Positions 48,616-56,380 of a DNA stretch of 64,000 nt are shown piece after piece. The stretch spans positions 147,154 through 211,153 of the forward strand of contig NZ_JAGGOT010000034.1 of the NCBI RefSeq assembly GCF_018614195.1, written 5' to 3'. Origin of the DNA: Streptomyces sp. ISL-43. Lineage in GTDB: Bacteria; Actinomycetota; Actinomycetes; Streptomycetales; Streptomycetaceae. The position numbers were made by a program, and so were the translations under genes. Position 1 is the stretch's first letter, and each line of letters begins with the position of its first letter. Below the pieces are notes generated by a model. It searched no databases, had not been told where the DNA came from, and worked only from the letters and a program-made list of their open reading frames with translations.

Positions 48616-48648
48616 GCCCCGGCCAGCAGTCCCCCCGTCGGCCGGGGC
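48616..48648 (+). terminator. Terminator after the 48398 gene
   Basis: GCCCCGGCC (48616-48624) and GGCCGGGGC (48640-48648), 9-bp perfect arms with a 15-nt loop. Confidence 0.7.
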
Positions 48649-48719
48649 TACCTAACGGCGGCCTCGCCCCGTATGGTGCGTGCATGCCGCACATAAAGGC
48701 CTTACGTTCCGCTTAGCCT

Positions 48720-48959
48720 CTACTCCCGCACCAGCTCGGCGAGCGGTACACCGAGCGCGTCGGAGAGCCGCAGGAGCGTGTCTAGGCGCGGGCTGACCTT
48801 GCCCTGTTCGAGCAGGGTGTACGACGGCCGGTCCATTTCCATGGAGTTCGCCACCCGCTCCTGGGTCAGGTTCCTGTGCTCTCGCGCAGCCCGGATCTGG
48901 AGTGCGATGCGTCTCCGACGGGCGAGCACGTCGTCGGAGGGCGGTACGGAGCGCGGCAC
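48720..48959 (-). CDS. XRE-family HTH protein, 79 residues
   Basis: A leftward GTG start. IALQIRAAREHRNLTQERVANSMEMDRPSYTLLEQGKVSPRLDTLLRLSDALGVPLAELV is a full Cro/CI HTH with nothing else. Upstream at 49023-49032 is the palindrome GCATATATGC, a plausible operator. It sits between the moron module and the integrase; a second candidate for the immunity repressor. Confidence 0.75.
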   Translation of the reverse strand: MPRSVPPSDDVLARRRRIALQIRAAREHRNLTQERVANSMEMDRPSYTLLEQGKVSPRLDTLLRLSDALGVPLAELVRE

Positions 48960-49097
48960 CTGTCCACGCTCGGGCAGTCATGATCGAATGTCAGTTGGCC
49001 AAACCCTACATCGAGTGATCTTGCATATATGCGGGAATGAGCCCCGCACCTAGATCGGCCCTCCCAGTCCAGCCCCCCAGGCGGCGGGAGTGGCCGG
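48960..49097. promoter_or_regulatory. Promoter region of the leftward XRE gene
   Basis: 138 bp of less GC-rich DNA containing GCATATATGC at 49023-49032 (a perfect 10-bp palindrome) and gttggccaaaccc just closer to the gene. No gene seen. Confidence 0.45.
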
Positions 49098-49125
49098 CAG
49101 GCCCCCACCGACGGGTGGGGGCCTG
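49098..49125. terminator. Integrase terminator
   Basis: CAGGCCCCCACC (49098-49109), GACG loop, then the perfect 12-bp complement (49114-49125), two bases from the integrase stop codon. Confidence 0.85.
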
Positions 49126-49127
49126 TC

Positions 49128-50543
49128 TCACTTCTTCCAGTCAATCCGAACGGCGTCCGAATCCCACCCAGGCCCACGCCGCGCCGGCAGCACCGTCACC
49201 GTGGCCAGAAAGGCGAGGACGGCACGCTTGCGTGAGAGGTCGAGCCCCCTCCACGCCGCCTCGACATCGCCGCCCACGAGCTCCAGCGCCGGGTTCACTC
49301 GGACGGCCCGAGACAGCAGGGCCTCAGCGGCGGCCATCCGTTCCTTCGCTCCCGTGCTTGCGACCCGCCAGGACCGCAGGTCCATACCACCGGCGCCGAG
49401 CTCCGCAGCCAGTTCATCCAAGGTCTCGCGCGCATCCTTGAGTTCCGCCTGCGCGGCCCTCACATCGACGGGGTCCTCATGCCGGGCAATCAGATCCACG
49501 GCATCTGGCAGGGACAACCGATCCACCACAGCCAACTGCACATGGTCATCAAGGAGCTCCGCCGAACGTCCCAGGTGGGGAGTCGCCCGGCACATGTAGT
49601 GCTTCGTCACTGGCCCACCGCGCCGCTGCGATTGGTTCGCCTTCAGCGTTGAGCCGCACCGGCCACACAGATAGATTCCCGACCCCAGATACCGCCGCTC
49701 CGTCTGAGGAACGATCTGCCTGCTCGCGTTCTCCAGGTAGGCAACCACACTTCGCCAGGTCGGTTCGTCCAGCGGGAAGAGCCAGCTACCCGCGCCCACT
49801 GAAACACCGCGATGCACCTGGAAGCCAGCGTTCCTAGGCCGCAGGAGCATCGCGCGCACCCCTGCGCTGGTCCACTCCGATCCCCGGCTGGTCTGGAACC
49901 CGGCCCGATTCCAGGAGCGGGCGATAGACAGCCGGCTAGCCCCCGACAGGACAGACGCGGCGGCCTCGCGGATGGCGGTGAACTCAACGCTGATCGGCGT
50001 GACACCGTCAGCCTCCCATCCGAATGGGCGACCGCCTCCGAGGAACTTGCCATCCTTGGCCAGCTCCTCGCGCTTCCGGCGCTGCCGCTCTACCATCCGC
50101 TCGACCTCGTAGCGGGCCTGCACGCCAAGCTGCCGGGCGATCATCCGCCCGGTCGCCGTCGTGAGATCCAGATCGCCCGCCTTGACGGTGCGAGTCTCGA
50201 CCCGCCGAGGCTCGCAGATGTCGATGTACGCCTCAAGCTCGGCAGGCGATCTATGTAGGCGGTCGGTATGCCAGGCAAGTACGCAGTCCCCCTCACCGTC
50301 ACGCAGCGCTGTCAGTGTGGCCTGATAGCCCGGGCGGGGCTTACCGGAGTAGGCGCTCATGTCGTTGTCCTCGAAGATGAGGACGACTCGGTACTCGGCG
50401 TCGTTCGTCGAGAGCCGCTTGGCGAGGGCGGTGCAGTCTTCGACCTGTCGAGCAACGCCGAGGCCGGCGCCCTCTTTGTCCTCGCTGATGCGGGCGTAAA
50501 TGATGCATCGGACGACGCGTCGTCCGGTCAAGGGATGCTCCAT
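49128..50543 (-). CDS. int: Large serine integrase
   Basis: 471 residues. The catalytic serine is Ser20 in IIYARISEDKEG. The resolvase domain runs to about 150, followed by a recombinase domain (RRPFGWEAD-like segment GGGRPFGWEADGVTP, RSWNRAGFQTSRGSEWTSAGVRAML) and a zinc-ribbon region with CGRCGSTLKANQSQR and a third Cys (YMCRATP); a fourth Cys is not seen where expected. A Glu/Ala coiled coil (AQAELKDARETLDELAAELG) follows. The start is 20 bp from the phage arm of attR, the usual placement. The promoter probably lies across the att site. Confidence 0.93.
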   Translation of the reverse strand: MEHPLTGRRVVRCIIYARISEDKEGAGLGVARQVEDCTALAKRLSTNDAEYRVVLIFEDNDMSAYSGKPRPGYQATLTALRDGEGDCVLAWHTDRLHRSPAELEAYIDICEPRRVETRTVKAGDLDLTTATGRMIARQLGVQARYEVERMVERQRRKREELAKDGKFLGGGRPFGWEADGVTPISVEFTAIREAAASVLSGASRLSIARSWNRAGFQTSRGSEWTSAGVRAMLLRPRNAGFQVHRGVSVGAGSWLFPLDEPTWRSVVAYLENASRQIVPQTERRYLGSGIYLCGRCGSTLKANQSQRRGGPVTKHYMCRATPHLGRSAELLDDHVQLAVVDRLSLPDAVDLIARHEDPVDVRAAQAELKDARETLDELAAELGAGGMDLRSWRVASTGAKERMAAAEALLSRAVRVNPALELVGGDVEAAWRGLDLSRKRAVLAFLATVTVLPARRGPGWDSDAVRIDWKK

Positions 50544-50562
50544 GACTGGATGCTGCCATTAG

Positions 50563-50605
50563 TTAACTTGCTTAGCTAGGTTTCGACGACCCGGCGCGCT
50601 ACCAG
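50563..50605 (+). other. attR
   Basis: Phage half: TTAACTTGCTTAGC at 50563-50576, the inverted copy of the attL arm, then eight bases to the core GACGACCCG (50585-50593). Host half: through ACCAG at 50601-50605, the complement of CTGGT in attL. Predicted crossover GA at 50588-50589. Confidence 0.85.
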
Positions 50606-50635
50606 TTCTTCTACGACGTCGGAATCCTGGACTGA
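50594..50635 (+). pseudogene. Severed 3' end of dsbB
   Basis: Joined to the attL side it encodes ARYQFFYDVGILD and a TGA (50633-50635), completing dsbB. In the lysogen it has no start and is separated from its gene by the prophage. Confidence 0.85.
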
Positions 50636-50745
50636 CCGGGGCGGGCCCGCCCGAGCGGACGGAGTAGCCGCACGCCCGGACGGAGGCGGAGATGTTGCCG
50701 CCGTCCCCGGCTCCGCTCAGGGTGGCGGTGACGAAAGGAGCCGGC

Positions 50746-51042
50746 ATGAGAGTCATGCTCAGGGCCCACTTGGACACCGCCACCACGAACGAGGGCATCA
50801 AGAGCGGGGCCCTGACCCAGGGGATGAAGGACCTGATCGACAAGGTCAAGCCGGAGGCGGCCTACTTCGGTCTGCACGAGGGCGTGCGCTCCTGCTGGAT
50901 CGTCTTCGACCTGAAGGACAGCACCGATGTGCCGGCGCTGGCATGGGACCTGTTCATGAAGTACAACGCCGAGATCGAGGTCGCTCCGGTCATGAACGCG
51001 GCGGACATGCAGAAGGCGCTGGGCGCGCTCATGTCGTCGTAG
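50746..51042 (+). CDS. Small hypothetical protein (DUF3303-like)
   Basis: 98 residues, AAGGAG upstream. MRVMLRAHLDTATTNEGIKSG, YFGLHEGVRSCWIVFDLKDSTDVP and the ending NAADMQKALGALMSS are in the style of small dimeric alpha/beta (ferredoxin-like) proteins such as DUF3303. Function unknown. Its last codons lie inside a 9-bp tandem repeat and overlap the MFS gene. Confidence 0.7.
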   Translation: MRVMLRAHLDTATTNEGIKSGALTQGMKDLIDKVKPEAAYFGLHEGVRSCWIVFDLKDSTDVPALAWDLFMKYNAEIEVAPVMNAADMQKALGALMSS

Positions 51043-52336
51043 CCGTCGTAGCCGTCGTAGCCGTCGTAGCCGTCGTAGCCGCGCGCGGGCGGAGCCGGTC
51101 CTTGCCTGCGGCCGTCGTCGCCACGACGGCGGACGCGGCCGCCGCGCCGCAGGACAGGGCGAAGGCGGCCCGGTGCCCGTACGCCTCGGCCAGCGGTCCC
51201 GCGACGGCCGCGGCCAGCGCCTGGCCGATGATCAGACCGCTGCCCGCCATGGTCATGGCCTCGCCCATCCGCTGCGCGGGGCCGACCCGTTCCACCAGGC
51301 CGAACAGTGCGATCAGGTGCGGGGCGACGGCCAGCCCGATGCCGGCGACGGCGAAGGCCGCGCCCCACGGGCCGCAGACGGCGAGCAGCGGGAGCGTCAG
51401 CAGCGCCTGGGCGGCGATGGTGCGGCGCAGCCGGACGGTCAGGTCGGCCGAACCGGGGCGGGCCACCGTCACGAAGCCGGCGATCGAGCTGGTCACGGCC
51501 ATGGCGGACCACACCAGCCCGGCGGACCCAGGGGAGCCGGCCGACTCGGCGAGCGCGTTGACCCCGGTATTGGCCCCGCTCCACGCGGCGCCCTGCAGGA
51601 CGGCCATGGCGAACAGCAGGGCCAGCCCCGGGGACCACAGCCGTACGTCGCCACGCGCGGCGGCGCTGCCTCCCGTCGGCCCGGGCGCTGTGGGATGCAG
51701 GGCGAAAAGCGTCCCGAAGACGAGGATCAGGGCGGCTGCGAGGACCAGCGCCGACGCGGGATGGACGGTCACCGCGAGGATCCCGGCCAGCGCGGGCCCC
51801 ACCATGAAGCCGACCTCGTCGAGGGTGGTGTCGAAGGAGAGCGCGGCTCCGACCAGGGCCTTGTCGTCTCCGGCCAGCCGCGCCCAGCGGGCCCGGGCCA
51901 GCGGCCCGACCTGCGGCACCGTGAGACCGGCGGCGATGGCGAGCGCCATCCGGGCGGCGAGGGGCAGCCCGCCGAGGACGGCGGCGACGAGGGCGAAGAG
52001 CACGGCGGCGTTCGCGGCGCAGGCGATCAGCAGGACGGGGCGGTGGCCGCGCCGGTCGGCGAGCCGGCCGATGACCGGTCCGCCGAGGGCCTGGCCGAGC
52101 CAGAGCGCGGCGGCGACGGTGCCGGCGTCGCCGATGCCGTCGCGCTCGTTGACGAGCAGCAGGGTTCCGATGGGGCACAGCGCGGCGGGGAGCCGCGCGA
52201 GGAACCCGTAGACGGGGAGGACGCTGCCGCCGAGGGCGAAGACCCCGCGGAAGCCGCCGCGGGCGGGCGGGGGCGGCGGCGGGGGCGCGGACACGGACGG
52301 GTCTTCGGGTACGGACGGGGATTCGGGCACGGGCAC
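51029..52336 (-). CDS. MFS transporter
   Basis: 435 residues; GTG 52336 is chosen for CGAGG six bases upstream. About 12 membrane segments; the motif-A-like loop GRLADRRGHRPVLL is after TM2, and LTVPQVGPLARARWARLAGD marks the central region. Family of drug-proton antiporters; substrate unknown. The C-terminal tail is repeats of Ala-Thr-Thr from the tandem repeat. Confidence 0.85.
   Translation of the reverse strand: MPVPESPSVPEDPSVSAPPPPPPPARGGFRGVFALGGSVLPVYGFLARLPAALCPIGTLLLVNERDGIGDAGTVAAALWLGQALGGPVIGRLADRRGHRPVLLIACAANAAVLFALVAAVLGGLPLAARMALAIAAGLTVPQVGPLARARWARLAGDDKALVGAALSFDTTLDEVGFMVGPALAGILAVTVHPASALVLAAALILVFGTLFALHPTAPGPTGGSAAARGDVRLWSPGLALLFAMAVLQGAAWSGANTGVNALAESAGSPGSAGLVWSAMAVTSSIAGFVTVARPGSADLTVRLRRTIAAQALLTLPLLAVCGPWGAAFAVAGIGLAVAPHLIALFGLVERVGPAQRMGEAMTMAGSGLIIGQALAAAVAGPLAEAYGHRAAFALSCGAAAASAVVATTAAGKDRLRPRAATTATTATTATTATTT
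51036..51080. repeat. Five tandem copies of GTCGTAGCC
   Basis: Exact 9-bp repeat, spanning the stop codon of the small gene and encoding, on the other strand, the ATTATTATT-style tail of the MFS protein. Confidence 0.9.
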
Positions 52337-52436
52337 GGACAACCTCGAGCCGCACGCCGACCCCCCCCGTTTCTCCGGCGCGCGTTGTTGCCCGTTGATC
52401 AGGACGGTAGCGGCGGAACGGACCGTTCGGGAGGTG

Positions 52437-52937
52437 TCAGTCGGGGTCGCCCGAGGTCAGCCGCTTGGCCTGGGCGCGGCCGACTTCGGCGGCGCGGTGC
52501 AGGTAGTCGGCGATGACGGCGAGTTCGTTGTCGGAGTAGCCCTGAAGGACGGCGCCGAAGGCCCGGCCGGGGGTCTCCCAGGCGGCGCCGATCCGGTCGC
52601 GGGCGGCGGGCGCGAGGGCGACGAGGGAGCGGCGGCGGTCGTTCGGGTCGGCGTGGCGCTCGACGACGCCGGCCTTGACCATGCGGTCGACGAGCCGTGT
52701 GGCGGAGCCGGACGTCAGGCCGGTGAGACGGGCGATGTCACCGGTGCTGACCGGGCCCGGCTCGATGTCGAGGAGGGCGACGCACTGCATGTCGGTGGGG
52801 TGCATGCCGACGTGGTCGGCCATGGCCTGGTTGAAGAGCGAGTAGTCGGCGTAGTGCCGCTGGCTCTCGGTGACGACGCGCGCGAGCAGCTCGGCGCGGG
52901 TCCACTCGTCACTCGAACGAGGGTTGTCGATTGACAT
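52437..52937 (-). CDS. MarR-family regulator
   Basis: 166 residues; start 52937 with GGAG upstream (52949 also in frame). MarR winged helix: STGDIARLTGLTSGSATRLVDRMVKAGVVERHADPNDRRRSLVAL, with the dimer helices around it. Divergent from the NAD(P)-binding gene across a palindrome-rich spacer; likely represses itself and that gene in response to a small ligand. Confidence 0.88.
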   Translation of the reverse strand: MSIDNPRSSDEWTRAELLARVVTESQRHYADYSLFNQAMADHVGMHPTDMQCVALLDIEPGPVSTGDIARLTGLTSGSATRLVDRMVKAGVVERHADPNDRRRSLVALAPAARDRIGAAWETPGRAFGAVLQGYSDNELAVIADYLHRAAEVGRAQAKRLTSGDPD

Positions 52938-52953
52938 CGGCTTCTCCATGGTC

Positions 52954-53000
52954 CAGATTTATCTGCGTGACGCAGAGAATGTGTCACACAGAATCTGTGT
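52954..53000. promoter_or_regulatory. MarR operator cluster
   Basis: Three dyads in 47 bp: CAGAT-tt-ATCTG (52954-52965), CTGCGT-g-ACGCAG (52963-52975) and ACACAGA-a-TCTGTGT (52986-53000). Confidence 0.7.
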
Positions 53001-53030
53001 CACGTATCCAGTCTAGGACAGGAAGACGCC

Positions 53031-53855
53031 ATGTCGAAGATCCTCGTCACCGGCGGCCGCGGCGCCATCGCCCGCGGCCTCTCCTCGCTCCTCGCCGCCG
53101 CCGGTGTCCCGCACCGCCTCGCATCCCGCGAGCCGGACAAACCCGGCACCGTCCACTGCGATCTCACCGACCCCGCCACCTTCGCCGGCGCCCTCGCCGG
53201 TGTGCGCTCCGTCTTCCTCTATGCCGAGGCCGCCGCCGTCGACGCCTTCGTGAAGGAGGCCGTCACCGCCGGCGTCGAGCACGTCGTGCTCCTGTCGTCC
53301 TCCTCGGTCCTGGCACCCGACGCCGCCGACAGCCCGCTCGCCGCCTCCCATCTCGCGGTCGAGGAGGCCCTTCTCGCCTCCCCGCTGCGCACGACCCTGC
53401 TGCGCCCCGGATCCTTCGCGAGCAATGCCCTCGGCTGGGCCTGGTCGCTGAAGTCCGGCCGCCCGGTCCACCTGCCGTACCCGGGCTCCTACTGCGACCC
53501 GGTCCACGAGAGCGACATCGCCGAGGCCGCCTTCGCCGTCCTCACCGATCCCTCGCTCGGTGGGCGCGCCTACCATCTGACCGGCCCGCAGTCGCTGACC
53601 TTCGCCACCCAGCTCGCCATACTCGGCGACGCGGTGGGCCGACCCATACCCTTCGAGTCCGTCTCTCCCGGGCAGTGGAAGTCCGAGGTCGACGGCTACA
53701 TACCGGGTCCGTACGCCGAGGCTCTGCTCGACTTCTGGGCCGCCACCGACGGCCTGCCGGTCGAGATCACCGACACGGTCGAGCAGCTCACGGGCCACCC
53801 GGCCCGCACCTTCGAAACCTGGTCCGCGGACCACGCCGACGCCTTCCGCTCCTAG
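53031..53855 (+). CDS. NAD(P)-binding NmrA-like oxidoreductase
   Basis: 274 residues. The Rossmann glycine motif VTGGRGAIARGLSSLL begins at residue 6; later SSSSVLAP, LRTTLLRPGSFASNALGW and DPVHESDIAEAAFAVLTD match atypical SDR proteins of the NmrA/quinone-reductase type. A redox sensor or quinone reductase role is common for such MarR partners. Confidence 0.82.
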   Translation: MSKILVTGGRGAIARGLSSLLAAAGVPHRLASREPDKPGTVHCDLTDPATFAGALAGVRSVFLYAEAAAVDAFVKEAVTAGVEHVVLLSSSSVLAPDAADSPLAASHLAVEEALLASPLRTTLLRPGSFASNALGWAWSLKSGRPVHLPYPGSYCDPVHESDIAEAAFAVLTDPSLGGRAYHLTGPQSLTFATQLAILGDAVGRPIPFESVSPGQWKSEVDGYIPGPYAEALLDFWAATDGLPVEITDTVEQLTGHPARTFETWSADHADAFRS

Positions 53856-53926
53856 TGCCTTCGGGAGCCGGTCAGGGGCGGGCCGGGGTGCGGCCCCGCG
53901 TGCCGGCGCCGCAGGAGCCCGGGTAC

Positions 53927-53969
53927 GCGAAAGGCCCCGTCCCGCTTTCGCGGAACGAGGCCTTCTCGC
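53927..53969 (-). terminator. Terminator of tRNA-His
   Basis: An imperfect hairpin pairing GCGAAAGGCC (53927-53936) with GGCCTTCTCGC near 53959-53969, directly beyond the tRNA 3' end. Confidence 0.65.
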
Positions 53970-53971
53970 AG

Positions 53972-54044
53972 GGTGAGTGACGGGACTTGAACCCGCGGCC
54001 ACCTGGACCACAACCAGGTGCTCTACCAACTGAGCTACACCCAC
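53972..54044 (-). tRNA. tRNA-His (GTG)
   Basis: Cloverleaf on the minus strand: acceptor GTGGGTG / CACTCAC, D-arm GCTC...GAGC, anticodon arm CCTGG TTGTGGT CCAGG (anticodon GTG), T-arm GCGGG TTCAAGT CCCGT. An extra G precedes the acceptor (54045) and pairs with the C discriminator, as needed for tRNA-His. CCA is not encoded. Confidence 0.96.
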
Positions 54045-54150
54045 CATGTCCGGTCGGAAAACCGACCGGCCGAAGAAAAGGGTACAGGGTCCGGGAGGGT
54101 GCTCGCTCCCTCCATTCCCCTGACGCCTCTCCGCCGGGTGCTACGGGTTG

Positions 54151-54753
54151 CTACTCGCCGGGGACGACGTGCTTGGCGGCGATGGTCCGCGCCGTGTCCG
54201 AGTCCGGTCCGGGCTGCGGCACGAAGACGGCCTCCCGGTAGTAGCGCAGCTCGGCGATGGACTCCTTGATGTCCGCGAGCGCCCGGTGGTTGCCGTTCTT
54301 CGGGGGGCTGTTGAAGTAGGCGCGCGGGTACCAGCGGCGCGCCAGCTCCTTGATCGAGGACACGTCCACGATCCGGTAGTGCAGGTACCCCTCCAGTGCG
54401 GCCATGTCGCGCAGCAGGAAACCGCGGTCGGTGCCGACCGTGTTTCCGCAGAGCGGGGCCTTGCGGGGCTCCTTCACGTGTTCCCGTACGTATGCCAGGA
54501 CCTGTGCCTCGGCGTCCGCGAGGGTCGTCCCGCCGGCCAGCTCGTCGAGCAGGCCGGAGGCGGTGTGCATCTCGCGCACCACGTCGGGCATGGTCTCCAG
54601 GGCCGCGTCCGGCGGGCGGATCACGATGTCCACGCCTTCGCCGAGCACGTTGAGCTCCGAGTCGGTGACCAGTGCGGCCACCTCGATAAGTGCGTCGTCC
54701 GTCAACGAGAGCCCGGTCATCTCGCAGTCGATCCACACCATGCGATCGTTCAT
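54151..54753 (-). CDS. orn: Oligoribonuclease
   Basis: 200 residues starting MNDRMVWIDCEMTGLS. DEDDh exonuclease: Asp9 and Glu11 in DCEMTG, NTVGTDRGFLLRDM, and the terminal His/Asp in NHRALADIKESIAELRYY. Degrades 2-5 nt RNAs and pGpG, finishing c-di-GMP turnover. The neighbour of adpA in Streptomyces. Longer starts are unlikely. Confidence 0.95.
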   Translation of the reverse strand: MNDRMVWIDCEMTGLSLTDDALIEVAALVTDSELNVLGEGVDIVIRPPDAALETMPDVVREMHTASGLLDELAGGTTLADAEAQVLAYVREHVKEPRKAPLCGNTVGTDRGFLLRDMAALEGYLHYRIVDVSSIKELARRWYPRAYFNSPPKNGNHRALADIKESIAELRYYREAVFVPQPGPDSDTARTIAAKHVVPGE

Positions 54754-54770
54754 GCGCCCCACCTTATGCG

Positions 54771-54812
54771 GAAGGTCCCCCACATCGGTGACCACCGATG
54801 CGGGGGACCTTC
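54771..54812 (-). terminator. Terminator between adpA and orn
   Basis: 20-bp arms starting GAAGGTCCCCC (54771-54790 and 54793-54812), with one mismatch and a 2-nt loop. It would end the adpA transcript. Confidence 0.8.
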
Positions 54813-54834
54813 TCCAAGCAGTGCGCTTACGGGG

Positions 54835-56004
54835 CTACGCGTGCTCGCGCAGCACCCGGCCCGGGGCGTACAGCTCCGTCACCGTGGGACCGGCCGCGGC
54901 CAGTGCCGCAGCGGCCCGCTGAGGCTGCGGAGTGCGCTGGTGCGGTACCGGCGACTCCGACAGCTGCGTCACCTGGGCCACGTCCGCCTGCGGGCGACGG
55001 GCCCGGTAGGCGGAGCGGTAGGCGGCCGGGGAGGACCCCAGCTGGCGGCGGAAGTGCCCGCGCAGCGCGACCGGCGAGCGGAACCCGCAGCGTCCGGCGA
55101 CTTCGTCGACCGAGTAGTCGGAGGTCTCGAGCAGCCGCTGTGCCTGGAGCACCCGCTGGGTGATCAGCCACTGCAGTGGCGCGCTGCCGGTGAGCGAGCG
55201 GAACCGCCGGTCGAAGGTGCGCCTGCTCATATAGGCGCGTGCGGCGAGGGTCTCCACGTCGAACTGCTCGTGGAGGTGTTCCAGCGCCCAGGCGACGACC
55301 TCGGCCAGCGGGTCGGCGCCGATCTCCTCCGGCAGCGACCGGTCGAGGTAGCGCTCCTGGCCACCCGTGCGGCGCGGCGGGACCACGAGCCGGCGGGCGA
55401 GTGCCCCGGCCGCTTCGCTGCCGTGGTCCGTGCGCACGATGTGGAGGCACAGGTCGATTCCGGCCGCGGTGCCCGCGGACGTCAGCACGTCGCCGTCGTC
55501 GACGAACAGCTCGCGCGGATCGACGTGGACGGACGGGTAGCGCTTGGCCAGCGTCGGCGCGTACATCCAGTGCGTCGTCGCGGGCCGGCCGTCCAGCAGA
55601 CCGGCGGCGGCGAGCACGAATGCCCCCGTGCACAGTCCGACGATCCGGGCACCCTCCTCGTGCGCCAGACGCAGTGCGTCGAGCGCCTCCGGTGGCGGCG
55701 GTGAGGTGATGGAACGCCACGCGGGCACGACGACCGTGCCTGCCCGGGCGATCGCCTCCAGCCCGTATGGCGCGGTCAGTTCGAGTCCGCCGGTGGTCCG
55801 AAGCGGACCGTCTTCACCGGCGCAGACGAGCAGTCGATAGCGTGGAACTCCCGCGTCCTGCCGGTCAATGCCGAACACGGAAAGTGGAATGGAGCTCTCG
55901 AAGATCGGCCCGCCGCTGAAGAGCAGCACCGCGACGATCTCCCTGCGGCGACGCCCCGCGAGCTTCCTGCCGTCTACGACGACGGCGGTGGAATCCTGGC
56001 TCAT
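54835..56004 (-). CDS. adpA: AdpA, AraC-family master regulator of development
   Basis: 389 residues. N-terminal DJ-1/PfpI-like dimerisation domain (VAVLLFSGGPIFESSIPLSVFG to IVGLCTGAFVLAAAGLLDG) and C-terminal AraC pair of HTHs (ETLAARAYMSRRTFDRRFRS, SVDEVAGRCGFRSPVALRGHF). In known Streptomyces the linker leucine of ALARRLVVPP is encoded by TTA, making translation depend on bldA tRNA; here it is CTC, and no TTA codon occurs anywhere in the gene. It controls aerial growth and secondary metabolism. Position next to orn confirms identity. Confidence 0.95.
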   Translation of the reverse strand: MSQDSTAVVVDGRKLAGRRRREIVAVLLFSGGPIFESSIPLSVFGIDRQDAGVPRYRLLVCAGEDGPLRTTGGLELTAPYGLEAIARAGTVVVPAWRSITSPPPPEALDALRLAHEEGARIVGLCTGAFVLAAAGLLDGRPATTHWMYAPTLAKRYPSVHVDPRELFVDDGDVLTSAGTAAGIDLCLHIVRTDHGSEAAGALARRLVVPPRRTGGQERYLDRSLPEEIGADPLAEVVAWALEHLHEQFDVETLAARAYMSRRTFDRRFRSLTGSAPLQWLITQRVLQAQRLLETSDYSVDEVAGRCGFRSPVALRGHFRRQLGSSPAAYRSAYRARRPQADVAQVTQLSESPVPHQRTPQPQRAAAALAAAGPTVTELYAPGRVLREHA

Positions 56005-56380
56005 GGCGCTAAGCCCCCCTTGGGTGTCGCGACTCCTTGGTCTGGTCGCACCTGCACGTTTCCCCTCGGCCTTGCACGTGGCTCCCCCGCCGTAAATACA
56101 TGATCGAATCTACTGCGTCCCGTGGTGTCGGCGTGACAAGTTCAGCACGCAGCGCTATGTCGACTTGGCAACTTGGCGAAAAGTATTCGATCAGGAAGCG
56201 TTCCGCTCCGCTACCCGTACGGGAAGCGCACTGTCCGGCCATGGCCAGTACTCATGGGGTCAACGACCCCCTGTGGCGCCGTAGTCGCTGATGGTGAGGA
56301 GGCTGGGGGGACATTCCGGCAAGGGGGGCGACGTGCCGGGAAGTTGGCTGAAAACGTGCGGGTGTGGATGTGCGAATCGG
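56005..56380. promoter_or_regulatory. adpA upstream region
   Basis: About 375 bp without a gene. TGGCCAGTAC at 56242-56251 fits the AdpA consensus TGGCSNGWWY at every position, and TTGGCGAAAA near 56173 is a partial match. adpA of other species is autoregulated through such sites. The DNA around 56100-56200 is less GC-rich than average and is the likely promoter area. Confidence 0.55.

Larger units (their letters stand above)
7942..50593. mobile_element. Complete integrated siphophage
   Basis: About 42.6 kb between direct 9-bp cores at 7942-7950 and 50585-50593. It has every module expected of a functional temperate siphophage: repressor region, replication genes, terminase, portal, capsid, tail with tape measure, lysis genes, receptor-binding fibre and a large serine integrase adjacent to one att arm. 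No broken gene was noticed. The orientation is early genes at left, structural genes rightward, integrase leftward at the right end. Confidence 0.95.

Noticed and set aside
7957..50579. GCTA as the att core, giving a perfectly palindromic attP
   Set aside because: That join leaves dsbB with a stop and the right-hand remnant out of frame, and attB would lack symmetry. The GACGACCCG core restores the gene and centres both sites on GA.
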